In this document: positions 45,708 through 55,428 of the stretch, one piece after another | Layout: the number at the start of each line of letters is the position of its first letter | How positions within the stretch are numbered: position 1 is the first letter of the stretch | Assembly: GCF_009604425.1 (NCBI RefSeq) | Contig: NZ_WEGI01000008.1 | Coordinates: 248,001-312,000 of the forward strand | Source: Nocardia aurantia | GTDB taxonomy: Bacteria > Actinomycetota > Actinomycetes > Mycobacteriales > Mycobacteriaceae | Length of the DNA stretch: 64,000 bases | Reading direction: 5' to 3' | Position numbers and translations under genes: made by a program | The notes under the pieces: generated by a model | Database searches by the model: none | Seen by the model: the letters and a program-made list of their open reading frames with translations, nothing else | What the model was told of the DNA's origin: nothing

Positions 45708-48700
45708 ATGGGTCACGATCACAGTTTGCTGCGGTACCGGCAATTTCTGTCGGGGCGACGTGTTGAAATCGTGCGCGTGGTGCGATCGGATTACTCGGTG
45801 CGTTTGGTGCGGCGCAGCGAAACGGCACCCCACTCCCGGGAGTGGGGCGCCGACGTCCGTCCGCTGTTCGACCGATCCGGCGCCGAGCCCGGCTGGCAGC
45901 CCTGGCAGGTGCTCGGCGCACCCGGCACCGGCAAGACATCGCTGCTGGTGGATCTGGCCACGCATCGCATCGCGGCGGGCGCCGACCCGGAATCGGTGCT
46001 GGTGCTGACCCATTCCAAGCAAGCCGCGCTGCGCGTCCGCACGGCACTCACCCGGCAACTGGGCGAGGTGCCGGGGGCGGTGCGCGAACCGCTGGTCCGC
46101 ACCGTGCACTCCTACGCCTTCGCCATCCTGCGCAGTCACGCCGCCACCCACGGCAACCCGCCACCACGCCTGCTCACCGGCACCGAACAGGATGTGGTGC
46201 TGCGCGAGATGCTGCGCGGCGAGTTACAGGACATCGCCGCCGGCGCCGCGGACCTCTGGCCGCAGCGACTGCATCCGGCCCTGGGCACCACCGGATTCGC
46301 CGAACAACTGCGCGATCTGATGCTGCGCGCCACCGAACGCGGCCTCGGCCCCGAGGATCTGGTCGACCTCGGCGACCGGCACGAGCGCCCCGAATGGTCC
46401 GCGGCCGGCCGCTTCGCCGAACGCTACGAACAGGCGATGCTGCTGCGCTGGTCGGTGGGCCTGGACGCCCCCGAGGCCAGCGCCCCCGCCCTCGACGCCG
46501 CCGAACTGGTCGGCGCCGCCCTCGACGCCCTGATCCTGGACCAGGATCTGCTCGCCGCCGAACGCGACCGCATCCGCTGCCTGCTCGTGGACGACGCCCA
46601 GCACCTCGACCCGCTCGCCGCCCACCTGGTGCGCGCCATCGGATCAGGCCCCGCCACCACCGTCGTCGCGGGCGACCCCGACCAAGCGGTGTTCACCTTC
46701 CGCGGCTCCGATGCCCGCTTCCTCCTCGACCCCGACGCCCCGCCGGCCCGCCGCGTCGTCCTCCCGGACACCCGCCGCAACGCCCCCGACGTCCGCGCCG
46801 CGGTCGCCCGGATCACCGCCCGCCTCCCCGGCGCCGGCCCCCACCGCCTGGACCTCCGGCGCCTTCCGCATTTTCCGCCGGGAGGCGAAACTCTCTCCGA
46901 GACAACGAAATCGGTAACCGACGTGCAGGCCTTCGACGCGACTGCCCACGATGCGGGCGACGGCAGCCGGCCCGACGACCCACGATCGGCTGCGGCGGAC
47001 GGCTCACATCCGGGGCGCGGTCGGTCCGATGGACGGGCGACACCCGCGCCCGCAGACCCGAACGCGACCGCGGTCGCCCCGCCGCCCTCGCGCGCCCCGG
47101 ACGAAATCGGCACGCCCGCAGGGGAAGTGCGGGTACAGGTGCTCACCACCCCCGCGAAGGAAGCAGCACTGATCGCCGACCATCTCCGCCGCGCCCACCT
47201 CACCGACGGGGTGCCGTGGTCACAGATGGCCGTCATAGTCCGCTCGGTCCCGTTGTCGCTGGCACCGCTGCGCCGCGCCCTGCTCGCCGCCGGAGTGCCG
47301 GTCCTGCAACCGAAACCGGACGTTCCCCTGGCCCGGCGCCGCGGCGCCGCCTGGCTGCTGCTCACCCTCCGCGCCCTGCTCGCCGCCGAACACGCCGAGC
47401 GCCACCCCGACCACGCCCCCACCTTCACCGAGGAGGACGCCCTCGACCTCCTGTCCGGCCCCCTCGGCGGCGCCGACCAGATCAGCCTCCGCCGCCTCCG
47501 CCGCGGCATCCGGCGCACTCTCGTGGAACGTGGCAGAAACCGTGCCGACGAACAGGACCCGCGCACCGCCGACCGCGCCGACGACTGGGACGTCACCGAA
47601 CCGTTCGAGCCCGACACCGCTGACGACCCGAATTCGACTGCGCACCGGGACGATGCAAGCGGCGGTTCGATCGCAGATACCGCCGAGCCCGCACCGAACC
47701 TCCAGGACGAGTCCGGCATCCGGACCCACCGGCCCGGCCCGGACGCCGTCGCATCCGACGTGCGCGACGTCCCGGGAACGAGCGGAGAGATGCTCGAACG
47801 TGCCGTGCCTGCTACGGATTCGGCCACGTCGAGCCTCGTCGAGGAGCCGGTTGTACCTATCGATACGAAGGCGGCCGCGCCGGGCGGTGACGAGCGTCGA
47901 CCGGGCGCGGCGGGGGACGGGCAGTCGGATTCCGGTGAGCCCGGTCGACCCGCCGCGCAGCCGGCGGCCGATGGTTCCGGCACCGATGCACGCACCGGAG
48001 ACGAAGTCCCGCAACGGGTCCGGCGCGCCGAATCGGGTGCGGGTGGCCGGATCGACGACGACTTCGACCCATTAGCCGGGGATTCCGATGTGCTCGCGGA
48101 TGTGGATCGTTCGTCGGCGGAGGTGTTGCGGGACCTGATGATCGGGACCGGGGACCCCACGGTGCTGGATCGGCTCACCGAGGTGGAGGCGGCTCCGCTG
48201 CGCCGGGTGCTGAAGGCGGTGCGGCGCGGGCAGCGGGCGCGGGAACGGGGTGCGGGGCTCGAGGATGTGCTGTGGGCGGTGTGGACGGCGTCGCAACTGG
48301 AGCGGCGGTGGGTCGGCCAGTCCGCGCGGGGCGGCGCGGTCGGGATGCAGGCCGACCGGGATCTGGATGCCGTGGTCGGACTGTTCGACGCGGCCGCCGC
48401 CCATGTCGATCGGCTGCCGCACGCCACCATCGACGGTTTCGTGGATTATCTGCGGCAGCAGGAGATTCCGCAGGATTCGGCGCCGCTGACCGATCCGGGT
48501 GAGGCCGTCGCGGTGGTGAGCGCGCACGCGGCGGTCGGCCGCGAATGGGAGGTGGTGGTCGTCGCCGCCGTGCAGGAGGGGATCTGGCCCAACCTGCGGC
48601 CCCGCGGCACCCTGCTCGGCGTCGAGGATCTGGTGGATCTGCTTGCGGGAGTGGTGGATTCCGGTGAGCGGGTGAGCCGCGCCGCGCCGATCCTGGCCGA

Positions 48701-49883
48701 GGAGCGGCGGCTGCTGCTGGTGGCGTGCAGCCGCGCCCGCCGCTCGCTGCTGGTGACGGCCGTCGAATCCGTCACCGGCGAGCGGGATCTCGTGCCCTCC
48801 CGATTCCTCGCCGAACTGGATCCCGACGCCGCGCCCGGCGAACCGGGCCGGGTGCCGCCACCGGTCGATCCCGGCCGCGCGCTCGTGTCGCAGGCGTTGA
48901 TCGCCGAATTGCGGGGCGTGGCATGTGATTCCGACGAAACGGCGCGGCGCCGGGAACGCGCCGCGCGGCAACTGGCCCGCCTCGCCCGCGCGGGAGTGCG
49001 TGGCGCCCATCCGGATCACTGGTACGGCACCGCGGAACTCAGCTCACAGCTGCCGCTGTGGGGCGACGACGAGGGCCCGGTGTCGTTGTCCCCGTCCACG
49101 GTCGAGCTGCTGCAGACCTGCCCGTTGCGCTGGGCACTGGAACGGCACGGCGGCTCCGACGCCGACAACCCGCATGCCGTCAAGGGCAATCTGGTGCACA
49201 CTTTGGTGCAGGCACTGGCCGGTCAGGTCACCGAGGCGCAGGTGAAGGCGGCGCTGGTCCGCGCCTGGAAGGCCGTGGATCCGACCTCCGGCGACACCGG
49301 TCCGCACAGCTGGCACTCCCGGCTGGAGCTGCGCCGCACCGAATCCATGCTGGACACCTTCCTGGACTGGCTGCGCAACACCCGGCACGAACTCACCCTG
49401 ATGGGCGTCGAGGTACCGGTGGATCTGGTGCTGCCCGCGCTCGACCCGGACCACCATCCGGTGCGGATCCGCGGCCGGGTCGACCGGGTGGAACGGGACA
49501 CGCTGGGCCGCTTCGTGATCGTGGACGTCAAGACCGCCAAGACCCCGATCTCCAAGCAGGCCGCCGAGGACCACGCCCAGCTGGCCACCTATCAGGTCGC
49601 CGCCGCGGCCGGCGGCCTCGACGAGGGCCCCGGCGAGGCCGAACCCGGCGGCGCGCGCCTGCTCTATGTGGCGAAGCCCAGCGCCCGCGAGGGCGCCACC
49701 CAGCGCATGCAATCCGCGCTGGATCCCGAGGCGATCGACCGCTGGCGCACCACCATCCACGAGGCCGCCGAGGCCACCCGCGGCCCCAGCTATCTGGCCA
49801 TGCGCAACGACGGCTGCCGGCACTGCACCGTCGCCGGCAGTTGCCCGGTGCAGGACACCGGCCGGCAGGTGACCGATTCGTGA
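45708..49883 (+). CDS. adnA: AdnA: helicase-nuclease subunit of the AdnAB double-strand-break resection motor
   Basis: 1391 residues, well above the ~1050 of mycobacterial AdnA. UvrD-like motor: Walker A GAPGTGKTSLL near 70, motif II LLVDDAQHLDPL (DDAQ in place of the usual DExQ), GDPDQAVFTFRGSDARF. C-terminal nuclease of the AddB-type with Fe-S cysteines (LLQTCPLRWAL, and CRHCTVAGSCPV) and the DVKTAK active site. The extra length comes from acidic, Ala/Gly/Pro-rich inserts at about residues 405-470 and 605-790. ATG 45708 has only a weak site; a start in the VVRSDYSVRLVRR region is possible. GTGA-coupled to adnB. Confidence 0.93.
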   Translation: MGHDHSLLRYRQFLSGRRVEIVRVVRSDYSVRLVRRSETAPHSREWGADVRPLFDRSGAEPGWQPWQVLGAPGTGKTSLLVDLATHRIAAGADPESVLVLTHSKQAALRVRTALTRQLGEVPGAVREPLVRTVHSYAFAILRSHAATHGNPPPRLLTGTEQDVVLREMLRGELQDIAAGAADLWPQRLHPALGTTGFAEQLRDLMLRATERGLGPEDLVDLGDRHERPEWSAAGRFAERYEQAMLLRWSVGLDAPEASAPALDAAELVGAALDALILDQDLLAAERDRIRCLLVDDAQHLDPLAAHLVRAIGSGPATTVVAGDPDQAVFTFRGSDARFLLDPDAPPARRVVLPDTRRNAPDVRAAVARITARLPGAGPHRLDLRRLPHFPPGGETLSETTKSVTDVQAFDATAHDAGDGSRPDDPRSAAADGSHPGRGRSDGRATPAPADPNATAVAPPPSRAPDEIGTPAGEVRVQVLTTPAKEAALIADHLRRAHLTDGVPWSQMAVIVRSVPLSLAPLRRALLAAGVPVLQPKPDVPLARRRGAAWLLLTLRALLAAEHAERHPDHAPTFTEEDALDLLSGPLGGADQISLRRLRRGIRRTLVERGRNRADEQDPRTADRADDWDVTEPFEPDTADDPNSTAHRDDASGGSIADTAEPAPNLQDESGIRTHRPGPDAVASDVRDVPGTSGEMLERAVPATDSATSSLVEEPVVPIDTKAAAPGGDERRPGAAGDGQSDSGEPGRPAAQPAADGSGTDARTGDEVPQRVRRAESGAGGRIDDDFDPLAGDSDVLADVDRSSAEVLRDLMIGTGDPTVLDRLTEVEAAPLRRVLKAVRRGQRARERGAGLEDVLWAVWTASQLERRWVGQSARGGAVGMQADRDLDAVVGLFDAAAAHVDRLPHATIDGFVDYLRQQEIPQDSAPLTDPGEAVAVVSAHAAVGREWEVVVVAAVQEGIWPNLRPRGTLLGVEDLVDLLAGVVDSGERVSRAAPILAEERRLLLVACSRARRSLLVTAVESVTGERDLVPSRFLAELDPDAAPGEPGRVPPPVDPGRALVSQALIAELRGVACDSDETARRRERAARQLARLARAGVRGAHPDHWYGTAELSSQLPLWGDDEGPVSLSPSTVELLQTCPLRWALERHGGSDADNPHAVKGNLVHTLVQALAGQVTEAQVKAALVRAWKAVDPTSGDTGPHSWHSRLELRRTESMLDTFLDWLRNTRHELTLMGVEVPVDLVLPALDPDHHPVRIRGRVDRVERDTLGRFVIVDVKTAKTPISKQAAEDHAQLATYQVAAAAGGLDEGPGEAEPGGARLLYVAKPSAREGATQRMQSALDPEAIDRWRTTIHEAAEATRGPSYLAMRNDGCRHCTVAGSCPVQDTGRQVTDS

Positions 49884-52800
49884 GCGAGCGAATCGGCCGG
49901 CGCCCCATCACCCCTCGTCAGCTGGCCGACGCCCTCGGCCTGCCGCCGCCGACCGACGAGCAGGCCGCCGTGATCGCCGCCCCGCCCGGCCCGACGCTCG
50001 TGGTCGCGGGCGCCGGTGCGGGCAAGACCGAGACGATGGCCGCCCGGGTGGTGTGGATGGTCGCCAACGGGATCGTCGTGCCGGACCAGGTGCTGGGACT
50101 CACCTTCACCCGGAAGGCCGCGCAGCAGCTGACCACTCGCATCCGCACCAGGCTGTCCCGGCTGGCCGGGGCCCCCCTGCTGCGCGACATCGACCCCGAC
50201 GGCCGGCTCCGCTCGCTGCTGACCGGCTCCGAGCCGGAGATCAGCACCTACCACTCCTACGCCGGTCGCCTGCTGTCCGAACACGGCCTGCTGATGCCGG
50301 TGGAGCCGTCCTCGACGCTGCTCACCGAAACCCAGCTGTGGCAGCTGGCCCATCGCGTCGTCACCACCTGGGACGGCGACCTCGACACCGACCGCACCCC
50401 GGTCTCGGTCACCGAGGCGGTCCTCGCCCTGTCCGGCCAGCTGGCCGAACACCTCGTGGAACCACAGCAACTCGTCGAGGCCCACGCCGAACTGGAGAAA
50501 CTCATCCTCACCCTGCCGAAGGGCCCTCGTCAGCGCGGCGGCCCCAGCAAGGAACTGATGAACATCCTCGAGGCCCAGCACGAACGAGTAGCCCTGCTGC
50601 CCTTGGTGCAACGCCTCACCGAGGAGTTACGCCGCCGCGGCGCACTGGATTTCGGCTCCCAGATGTCGCTGGCCGCCCGCCTCGCCGCCGAACACCAGGA
50701 GGTCGGCCGCGCCGAACGCACCCGCTTCCGCCTGGTCCTCCTCGACGAATACCAGGACACCGGCCACGCCCAGCGCATCCTCCTCGCCGCCCTCTTCGGC
50801 GACCTCGACGCCGCCCGCGGCCCCGACCCCGCACACCCCGCCCCGCCGGACGACTCGCCTCCGGAACCCGGATCCGTTGCCGCCGAGCGACATTCGGCCT
50901 CCGGCGCTCCGGTGCACGCGGTGGGCGGAACCGATGATCCCGCACGCTCGCCGAGCCCTTCGGGCCGGACCTCCGAGCGGTCGGAAGTTGTTGCCGGAGA
51001 AGGGTATCCGGACGGCTCCGGTCGCGATTCGGCGCGGGCCGAATCCGATGCGGCAGTACGGCATTCGGCAGACTCCGGTTCGGTGGCATCGCGTGGTGGG
51101 GCCGCGGCCGAGCGGGATCCGGATCCCTCCGACGCCGATTCGGCGGCGGCGCGGCGCGAAGCCGTCGGGGACGAGCCGTACCCCGCCGACTCCGGCCGTC
51201 GACCACTGAAAACCGAACATGTTGTCGCCGAACGGCGTATGCCCCGGGCCGGCCCGCCGGAAGGCGCCCGGACCGAAGACGCCGTCGGCACTCGCGGGGC
51301 TTCTGCCGACGGGCCGGCCGTCGCCGACTCGGCCGCGACTCGGGGCCGAGTCGCCGCGCAGCCGGAGTCTGCGGACGGTGATTCGGAACGCGGCGGAGTC
51401 CCCGGCGACGCCGCACCACGGCACCGGCTGGCGGTGACCGCTGTCGGCGATCCCATGCAGTCGATCTACGGCTGGCGCGGCGCCTCGGCGGCCAACCTGC
51501 CGCGCTTCACCACCGATTTCCCGGTCGCGCCGGGTGTTCCCGCGCCGATCCTGCCGCTGCTGACCAGTTGGCGCAATCCGCCGGAGGCGCTGGATCTGGC
51601 GAATCTGGTGGCGGATCCGCTGCGCGACAGCGGGGTCGCGGTGGACGCGTTGCGACCGCGGCCGGACGCGACACCGGGCATCGTGGCGCTGGCGCTGACC
51701 GAAACCGTTGCGGAGGAACGGGATTGGGTCGCCGAACGGATCGCCGCCGAATGGGAGGCGCACGCCGACGAAGGACTGCCGCCGCCCACCTCGGCGGTTC
51801 TGGTGCGCCGCAACGCCGATGCCACCCCGCTCGCGGAGGCCCTGCGCGAGCGCGGCCTGCCGGTGGAGATCGTCGGACTGGGCGGCCTGCTCGCCACCCC
51901 GGAGGTGGCCGACGTGGTCGCCACCCTGCGCCTGATCGCCGATCCCGGCGCCGGTGGCGCGGCGATGCGCATCCTCACCGGTGCCCGCTGGCGGATCGGC
52001 GTCACCGACCTGGCCGCGCTCGCCCGGCGCGCCCGGGAACTGTCCATCCTCCGGCCCGCGGAACAGGCCGCCACCATCACCGATCCGGTCGCCCTCGCCG
52101 AAGCGCTACGCACGGTCGCGCCGGAACCGGCCGAACAGGCGGGCCTGGCCGACGCCATCGCCGATCCCGGTCCGCCGGAACACTATTCGGAGCCCGGTCA
52201 CCAGCGGATCGTCGCCCTCGGCCGGGAACTGGCGGCGCTGCGGGAGCGCAGCGGCCAGTCGCTGCCCGAACTGGTCGCCGACGTCGAGCGCACCATCGCC
52301 GTCGGCGTGGAGACCCAGGCCCGCCGCGCGGCCGTCGGCGGCGGCGCGGGCCGCGAACACCTGGACGCCTTCGCCGAGGTGGTGGCCGGATATGCCGGCG
52401 ACCATCGCGCCACCCTGCCCGGTCTGCTGGCCTTCCTCACCGCGGCCGAGGAAGTCGAGAACGGTTTGGAGCCCGGCGAGGTCGAGGTCGCCCGCGACCG
52501 GGTGCAGATATTGACCGTGCACGCCGCCAAGGGCCTGGAATGGGAGGTCGTCGCGGTCCCGCACGTGGCCCGCGGGGTCTTCCCCTCCGGGAACGCGGCC
52601 GCCACCTGGCTCGGCGCGCTGGCCGAACTACCGACCTCGCTGCGCGGCGACCGGCAACGCGATCCGGACGGCCCCGACGCCGCCGCGCGCGAGGGCGTCC
52701 CCGTCCTCGACCTGGAGAATCTGTACGACCGCACCGATCTGCAGCGGGCGCTCGACCAGCACAAGGATGCCCTGCACCGGCGCCGGGTCGACGAGGAACG

Positions 52801-54439
52801 CCGCCTGTTCTACGTCGCCCTCACCAGAACCGAACGCGCCCTGTTCGTTTCGGCGCACCACTGGGCCGAGACCGGCGCAACCCCGAAGGGCCCCTCCGAC
52901 TTCCTGCTGGAACTGAAACACGCCACCGAGGTCCCCGGCTCCCCGTCCGCGACCGCCGTCCGCGTCGACACCTGGTCCGACCCGCCGCCCGCCGACGCGG
53001 TCAACCCGTTCACCGACAACCCGGCCAGCGCCTCCTGGCCCCGCGACCCACTCGGAAAGCGCCGCGCCGCAGTCGAATCCGGCGCCGCCCTGGTCCGCGC
53101 CGCATTGTCCCAGCCGATCGAGCCCGGCCCGTCGCCGATCGCGGGCCCGGCCGCCCGGCCGGGCCTCCCGCCCTCCGCCGGCCCGGGCATGTCCGCCCAT
53201 CGCGAATCGGCCGCCCGGCCGGCCGAAGACATCATCGCGCCGTCGCTGTCCGGGAAGAGCGTCCCGATGGGCGTTGCCGACCGCCCGCGATCCGCGAGCG
53301 CCTCCGCCGGTCCGGCCGGACATCCGCGATCCGGAACGGCCGAATCGGAGCCGGGCCCGTCGCACGCCTTCGACGGAATCCGTTCCGGCGCAGACGAATC
53401 AGAGGGCGAACCGGCGGCCGCCCGGGATCGATCCGAGGCGGAACCGGATCGGTCCGGCGCTGCTCCGTTGCCCGATCGCGCACAGTCCGCGATCGGCGGA
53501 TCCGCAATGGATTCCGGCGGACGCCGAAGTCCGCGCACCCCCGCCGTGCCCACGGACACGCCGCATCAACTCGACCTGTTCGCCGACCTCGAGCCGGATT
53601 CGCCTGCTGCGCGCGACGATCCACCGCCCGACCCGGACGCGTCCGGCCTCCCGGACCATCGCTTCCTCGACGACATCACGGACCCCGGCGGTATCGAGGA
53701 CTTCGACGACGACCCCGACGGCTGGGCCGCCGACGTCGACGCGCTGCTGGCCGAACATCTGGCGGCCGAGTCGAGGGAGACGGAAGTGGAACTGCCCGCG
53801 CAACTTCCGGCGACCGCCCTGGTGGAGATGCGGGACGATCCGGCGAAACTGGCTGCGCGCCTGCGCCGTCCGCTGCCGTTCCCGCCGAGTCCGTTCGCCC
53901 GCCGCGGCACCGCGTTCCACGCCTGGCTGCAACAGTGGTTCGGCGCGACCCAGTTGATGGAGCTCGACGCCCTGCCCGGCGCCGCCGACTCCGACGGCGC
54001 CGACGCGGAACTGGTACGCCTGCAGGAGGCGTTCCTGTCCTCCGAATGGGCGGACCGCAATCCGGTCGAGGTCGAGATCGCGTTCGAGACCTCCATCGCC
54101 GGCACCCTGCTGCGCGGCCGGATGGACGCGGTCTTCGCCGAATCCGGCGGCCGCTGGCTGGTGGTGGATTGGAAGACCGGCAGCGAGCCGACCCGCGCCG
54201 AGGAGGCCGCCGTGGCCATGCAGCTGGCCGTCTATCGCCTGGCGTGGGCGCGGTTGATGTCCGTCCGCACCGGCGCCCCCGAATCGGAACTGCTGACCCG
54301 CATCGGCGCGGCCTTCCACTACGTCCGTAGCGGCCGCACGATCGCCCCGCGCCACCTGCCCGGCCCGGCGGAACTGGCCCGCCTGATCGACAGCGCCGCC
54401 CCGGCCTGGAAAACGGTGCCGGACGACGAATCGGAGTGA
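49880..54439 (+). CDS. adnB: AdnB: helicase-nuclease subunit of AdnAB
   Basis: 1519 residues, ~400 more than typical. Motor: GAGAGKTETMAARV near 40, motif II VLLDEYQDTGHAQR, motif III GDPMQSIYGWRGASA, LTVHAAKGLEWEVVAVP, and VALTRTERAL. RecB-like nuclease at the end (RRGTAFHAWLQQW, GRMDAVFAES, LVVDWKTG). Two long inserts: ~311-514, between motif II and III, made of degenerate ~20-residue repeats; and ~1080-1275, disordered, containing QLDLF at 1230-1234, which fits the bacterial sliding-clamp binding motif. GTG 49880 overlaps the adnA stop (GTGA). With AdnA it resects double-strand breaks in an ATP-driven manner. Confidence 0.93.
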   Translation: MSERIGRRPITPRQLADALGLPPPTDEQAAVIAAPPGPTLVVAGAGAGKTETMAARVVWMVANGIVVPDQVLGLTFTRKAAQQLTTRIRTRLSRLAGAPLLRDIDPDGRLRSLLTGSEPEISTYHSYAGRLLSEHGLLMPVEPSSTLLTETQLWQLAHRVVTTWDGDLDTDRTPVSVTEAVLALSGQLAEHLVEPQQLVEAHAELEKLILTLPKGPRQRGGPSKELMNILEAQHERVALLPLVQRLTEELRRRGALDFGSQMSLAARLAAEHQEVGRAERTRFRLVLLDEYQDTGHAQRILLAALFGDLDAARGPDPAHPAPPDDSPPEPGSVAAERHSASGAPVHAVGGTDDPARSPSPSGRTSERSEVVAGEGYPDGSGRDSARAESDAAVRHSADSGSVASRGGAAAERDPDPSDADSAAARREAVGDEPYPADSGRRPLKTEHVVAERRMPRAGPPEGARTEDAVGTRGASADGPAVADSAATRGRVAAQPESADGDSERGGVPGDAAPRHRLAVTAVGDPMQSIYGWRGASAANLPRFTTDFPVAPGVPAPILPLLTSWRNPPEALDLANLVADPLRDSGVAVDALRPRPDATPGIVALALTETVAEERDWVAERIAAEWEAHADEGLPPPTSAVLVRRNADATPLAEALRERGLPVEIVGLGGLLATPEVADVVATLRLIADPGAGGAAMRILTGARWRIGVTDLAALARRARELSILRPAEQAATITDPVALAEALRTVAPEPAEQAGLADAIADPGPPEHYSEPGHQRIVALGRELAALRERSGQSLPELVADVERTIAVGVETQARRAAVGGGAGREHLDAFAEVVAGYAGDHRATLPGLLAFLTAAEEVENGLEPGEVEVARDRVQILTVHAAKGLEWEVVAVPHVARGVFPSGNAAATWLGALAELPTSLRGDRQRDPDGPDAAAREGVPVLDLENLYDRTDLQRALDQHKDALHRRRVDEERRLFYVALTRTERALFVSAHHWAETGATPKGPSDFLLELKHATEVPGSPSATAVRVDTWSDPPPADAVNPFTDNPASASWPRDPLGKRRAAVESGAALVRAALSQPIEPGPSPIAGPAARPGLPPSAGPGMSAHRESAARPAEDIIAPSLSGKSVPMGVADRPRSASASAGPAGHPRSGTAESEPGPSHAFDGIRSGADESEGEPAAARDRSEAEPDRSGAAPLPDRAQSAIGGSAMDSGGRRSPRTPAVPTDTPHQLDLFADLEPDSPAARDDPPPDPDASGLPDHRFLDDITDPGGIEDFDDDPDGWAADVDALLAEHLAAESRETEVELPAQLPATALVEMRDDPAKLAARLRRPLPFPPSPFARRGTAFHAWLQQWFGATQLMELDALPGAADSDGADAELVRLQEAFLSSEWADRNPVEVEIAFETSIAGTLLRGRMDAVFAESGGRWLVVDWKTGSEPTRAEEAAVAMQLAVYRLAWARLMSVRTGAPESELLTRIGAAFHYVRSGRTIAPRHLPGPAELARLIDSAAPAWKTVPDDESE
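50812..51420 (+). repeat. Degenerate repeat insertion inside adnB
   Basis: About 600 bp that encode eight or so loosely repeated units of 17-24 residues, pattern xVVAxxxxPxxSGxxxxR with an acidic tail (SVAAERHSASG; EVVAGEGYPDGSG; EAVGDEPYPADSG; HVVAERRMPRAG). It interrupts the helicase between motifs II and III while keeping frame. Confidence 0.55.
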
Positions 54440-54461
54440 GCCGCAACCGAACCGATACGGC

Positions 54462-54875
54462 TCAGAAGCCCCGGAACACGCCCTCGTCGTCGGCGGCGTC
54501 GGCGATCTCGTCCCACTCCCGGGTGGCACCGGTCACGGCGTTCGCCACCGATCCCAGCTGCGCCGCCACCACCCGCAGACCCTCGTGATCCGGGGTACCG
54601 GGCCGGTGGATCACCAGCAGCGGCATGTCCGGCGCGGTGACTGCCGTCTTGTCGGCGACGATCAGCAGTTCGCCCAGCCGCCCGGCGGGCGCCTGCTCGA
54701 CGACCTGCGCGGCCGTGAGGTCCGTGTACGCGGCGTCGTCCACGATGTGGGTGTTCGCGCGTGCGCCGGCCGCCGACGGGGCATCGACCACCGCCAGCAA
54801 CGCCTGCCATGCCGAGTCGTCGGAGAAATCAGTGCGAACCAACAGCGGGGAATCCACCTGCGGCAGAACCTTCAT
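54462..54875 (-). CDS. Conserved hypothetical protein (DUF6924-like)
   Basis: 137 residues, no signal or membrane span. LPQVDSPLLVRTDFSDDSAW is a recognisable start; from memory it fits DUF6924 of actinobacteria. A later block is LGELLIVADKTAVTAPDMPL and LRVVAAQLGSVANAV, with an acidic C-terminus. ATG 54875 is preceded by GGGAGG. Convergent with adnB (22 bp between stops). Function unknown. Confidence 0.8.
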   Translation of the reverse strand: MKVLPQVDSPLLVRTDFSDDSAWQALLAVVDAPSAAGARANTHIVDDAAYTDLTAAQVVEQAPAGRLGELLIVADKTAVTAPDMPLLVIHRPGTPDHEGLRVVAAQLGSVANAVTGATREWDEIADAADDEGVFRGF

Positions 54876-54946
54876 CGACCAGCCTCCCTGATATCCAGGC
54901 CGAGACACTACGGTGTTGCCTGCTCCGTCGCAACGAAAGTCGCACG

Positions 54947-55318
54947 TTACGCGGCGGCACGCACCCGCAGGGCCGTCCGGATCATCGGGATCTGCAGCGG
55001 CAACCGGGCGACCGAGGCGATCCGAACCAGTGTGGACGCCTTGGGATTTCGCAGCGAATCGACCGTGAACTGGATATTCGCCGGAAATACCGCGACGAAC
55101 AGCATCGCCGCCAGCGATCCGCCGAGCCGGCGGGTGCGGGGCACCGCCAGCGCGGCCGCGACGCCGATCTCCGCCACGCCGGACGCATAGGTGTAGGCGC
55201 GTGCGCTGCCGGGCAATTGCGGCGGCACGATGGAATCGAACGGCTTCGGCGCGGCGAAATGCAGCACACCCATGCCGAACAGCATGCTGCTGAGGAGTCG
55301 TACTCGGCGATCGGCCAT
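54947..55318 (-). CDS. DoxX-like membrane protein
   Basis: 123 residues with four hydrophobic spans: LLSSMLFGMGVLHFAAP, YTYASGVAEIGVAAALAV, LGGSLAAMLFVAVFPANIQF, and LPLQIPMIRTALRV. This is the layout of the small DoxX/DoxD family; the conserved HFxxP and E in span two are present. ATG 55318 begins the family alignment but no binding site is visible. Divergent from the K+ channel gene. Role unknown; some relatives act in thiol redox complexes. Confidence 0.8.
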   Translation of the reverse strand: MADRRVRLLSSMLFGMGVLHFAAPKPFDSIVPPQLPGSARAYTYASGVAEIGVAAALAVPRTRRLGGSLAAMLFVAVFPANIQFTVDSLRNPKASTLVRIASVARLPLQIPMIRTALRVRAAA

Positions 55319-55428
55319 GGGGGCAGCATTCCACGCACCTGCCCTCGGCGTCGAGTGCCGTGGATGGCCGTAGATGTCGGGGGACGCCGGTAACATCTGG
55401 TTCGTGCCGCAGACGATCGGTGGATCCG

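Noticed and set aside
46424..48430. 668-codon minus-strand frame over adnA
   Set aside because: Ser/Arg/Ala-rich shadow; the plus strand has helicase motifs throughout.
50627..51763. Minus-strand repeat protein (IRIP-like motifs) opposite the adnB insertion
   Set aside because: Apparent motifs arise from the degenerate repeat read antisense; the plus-strand helicase frame continues uninterrupted across the region.
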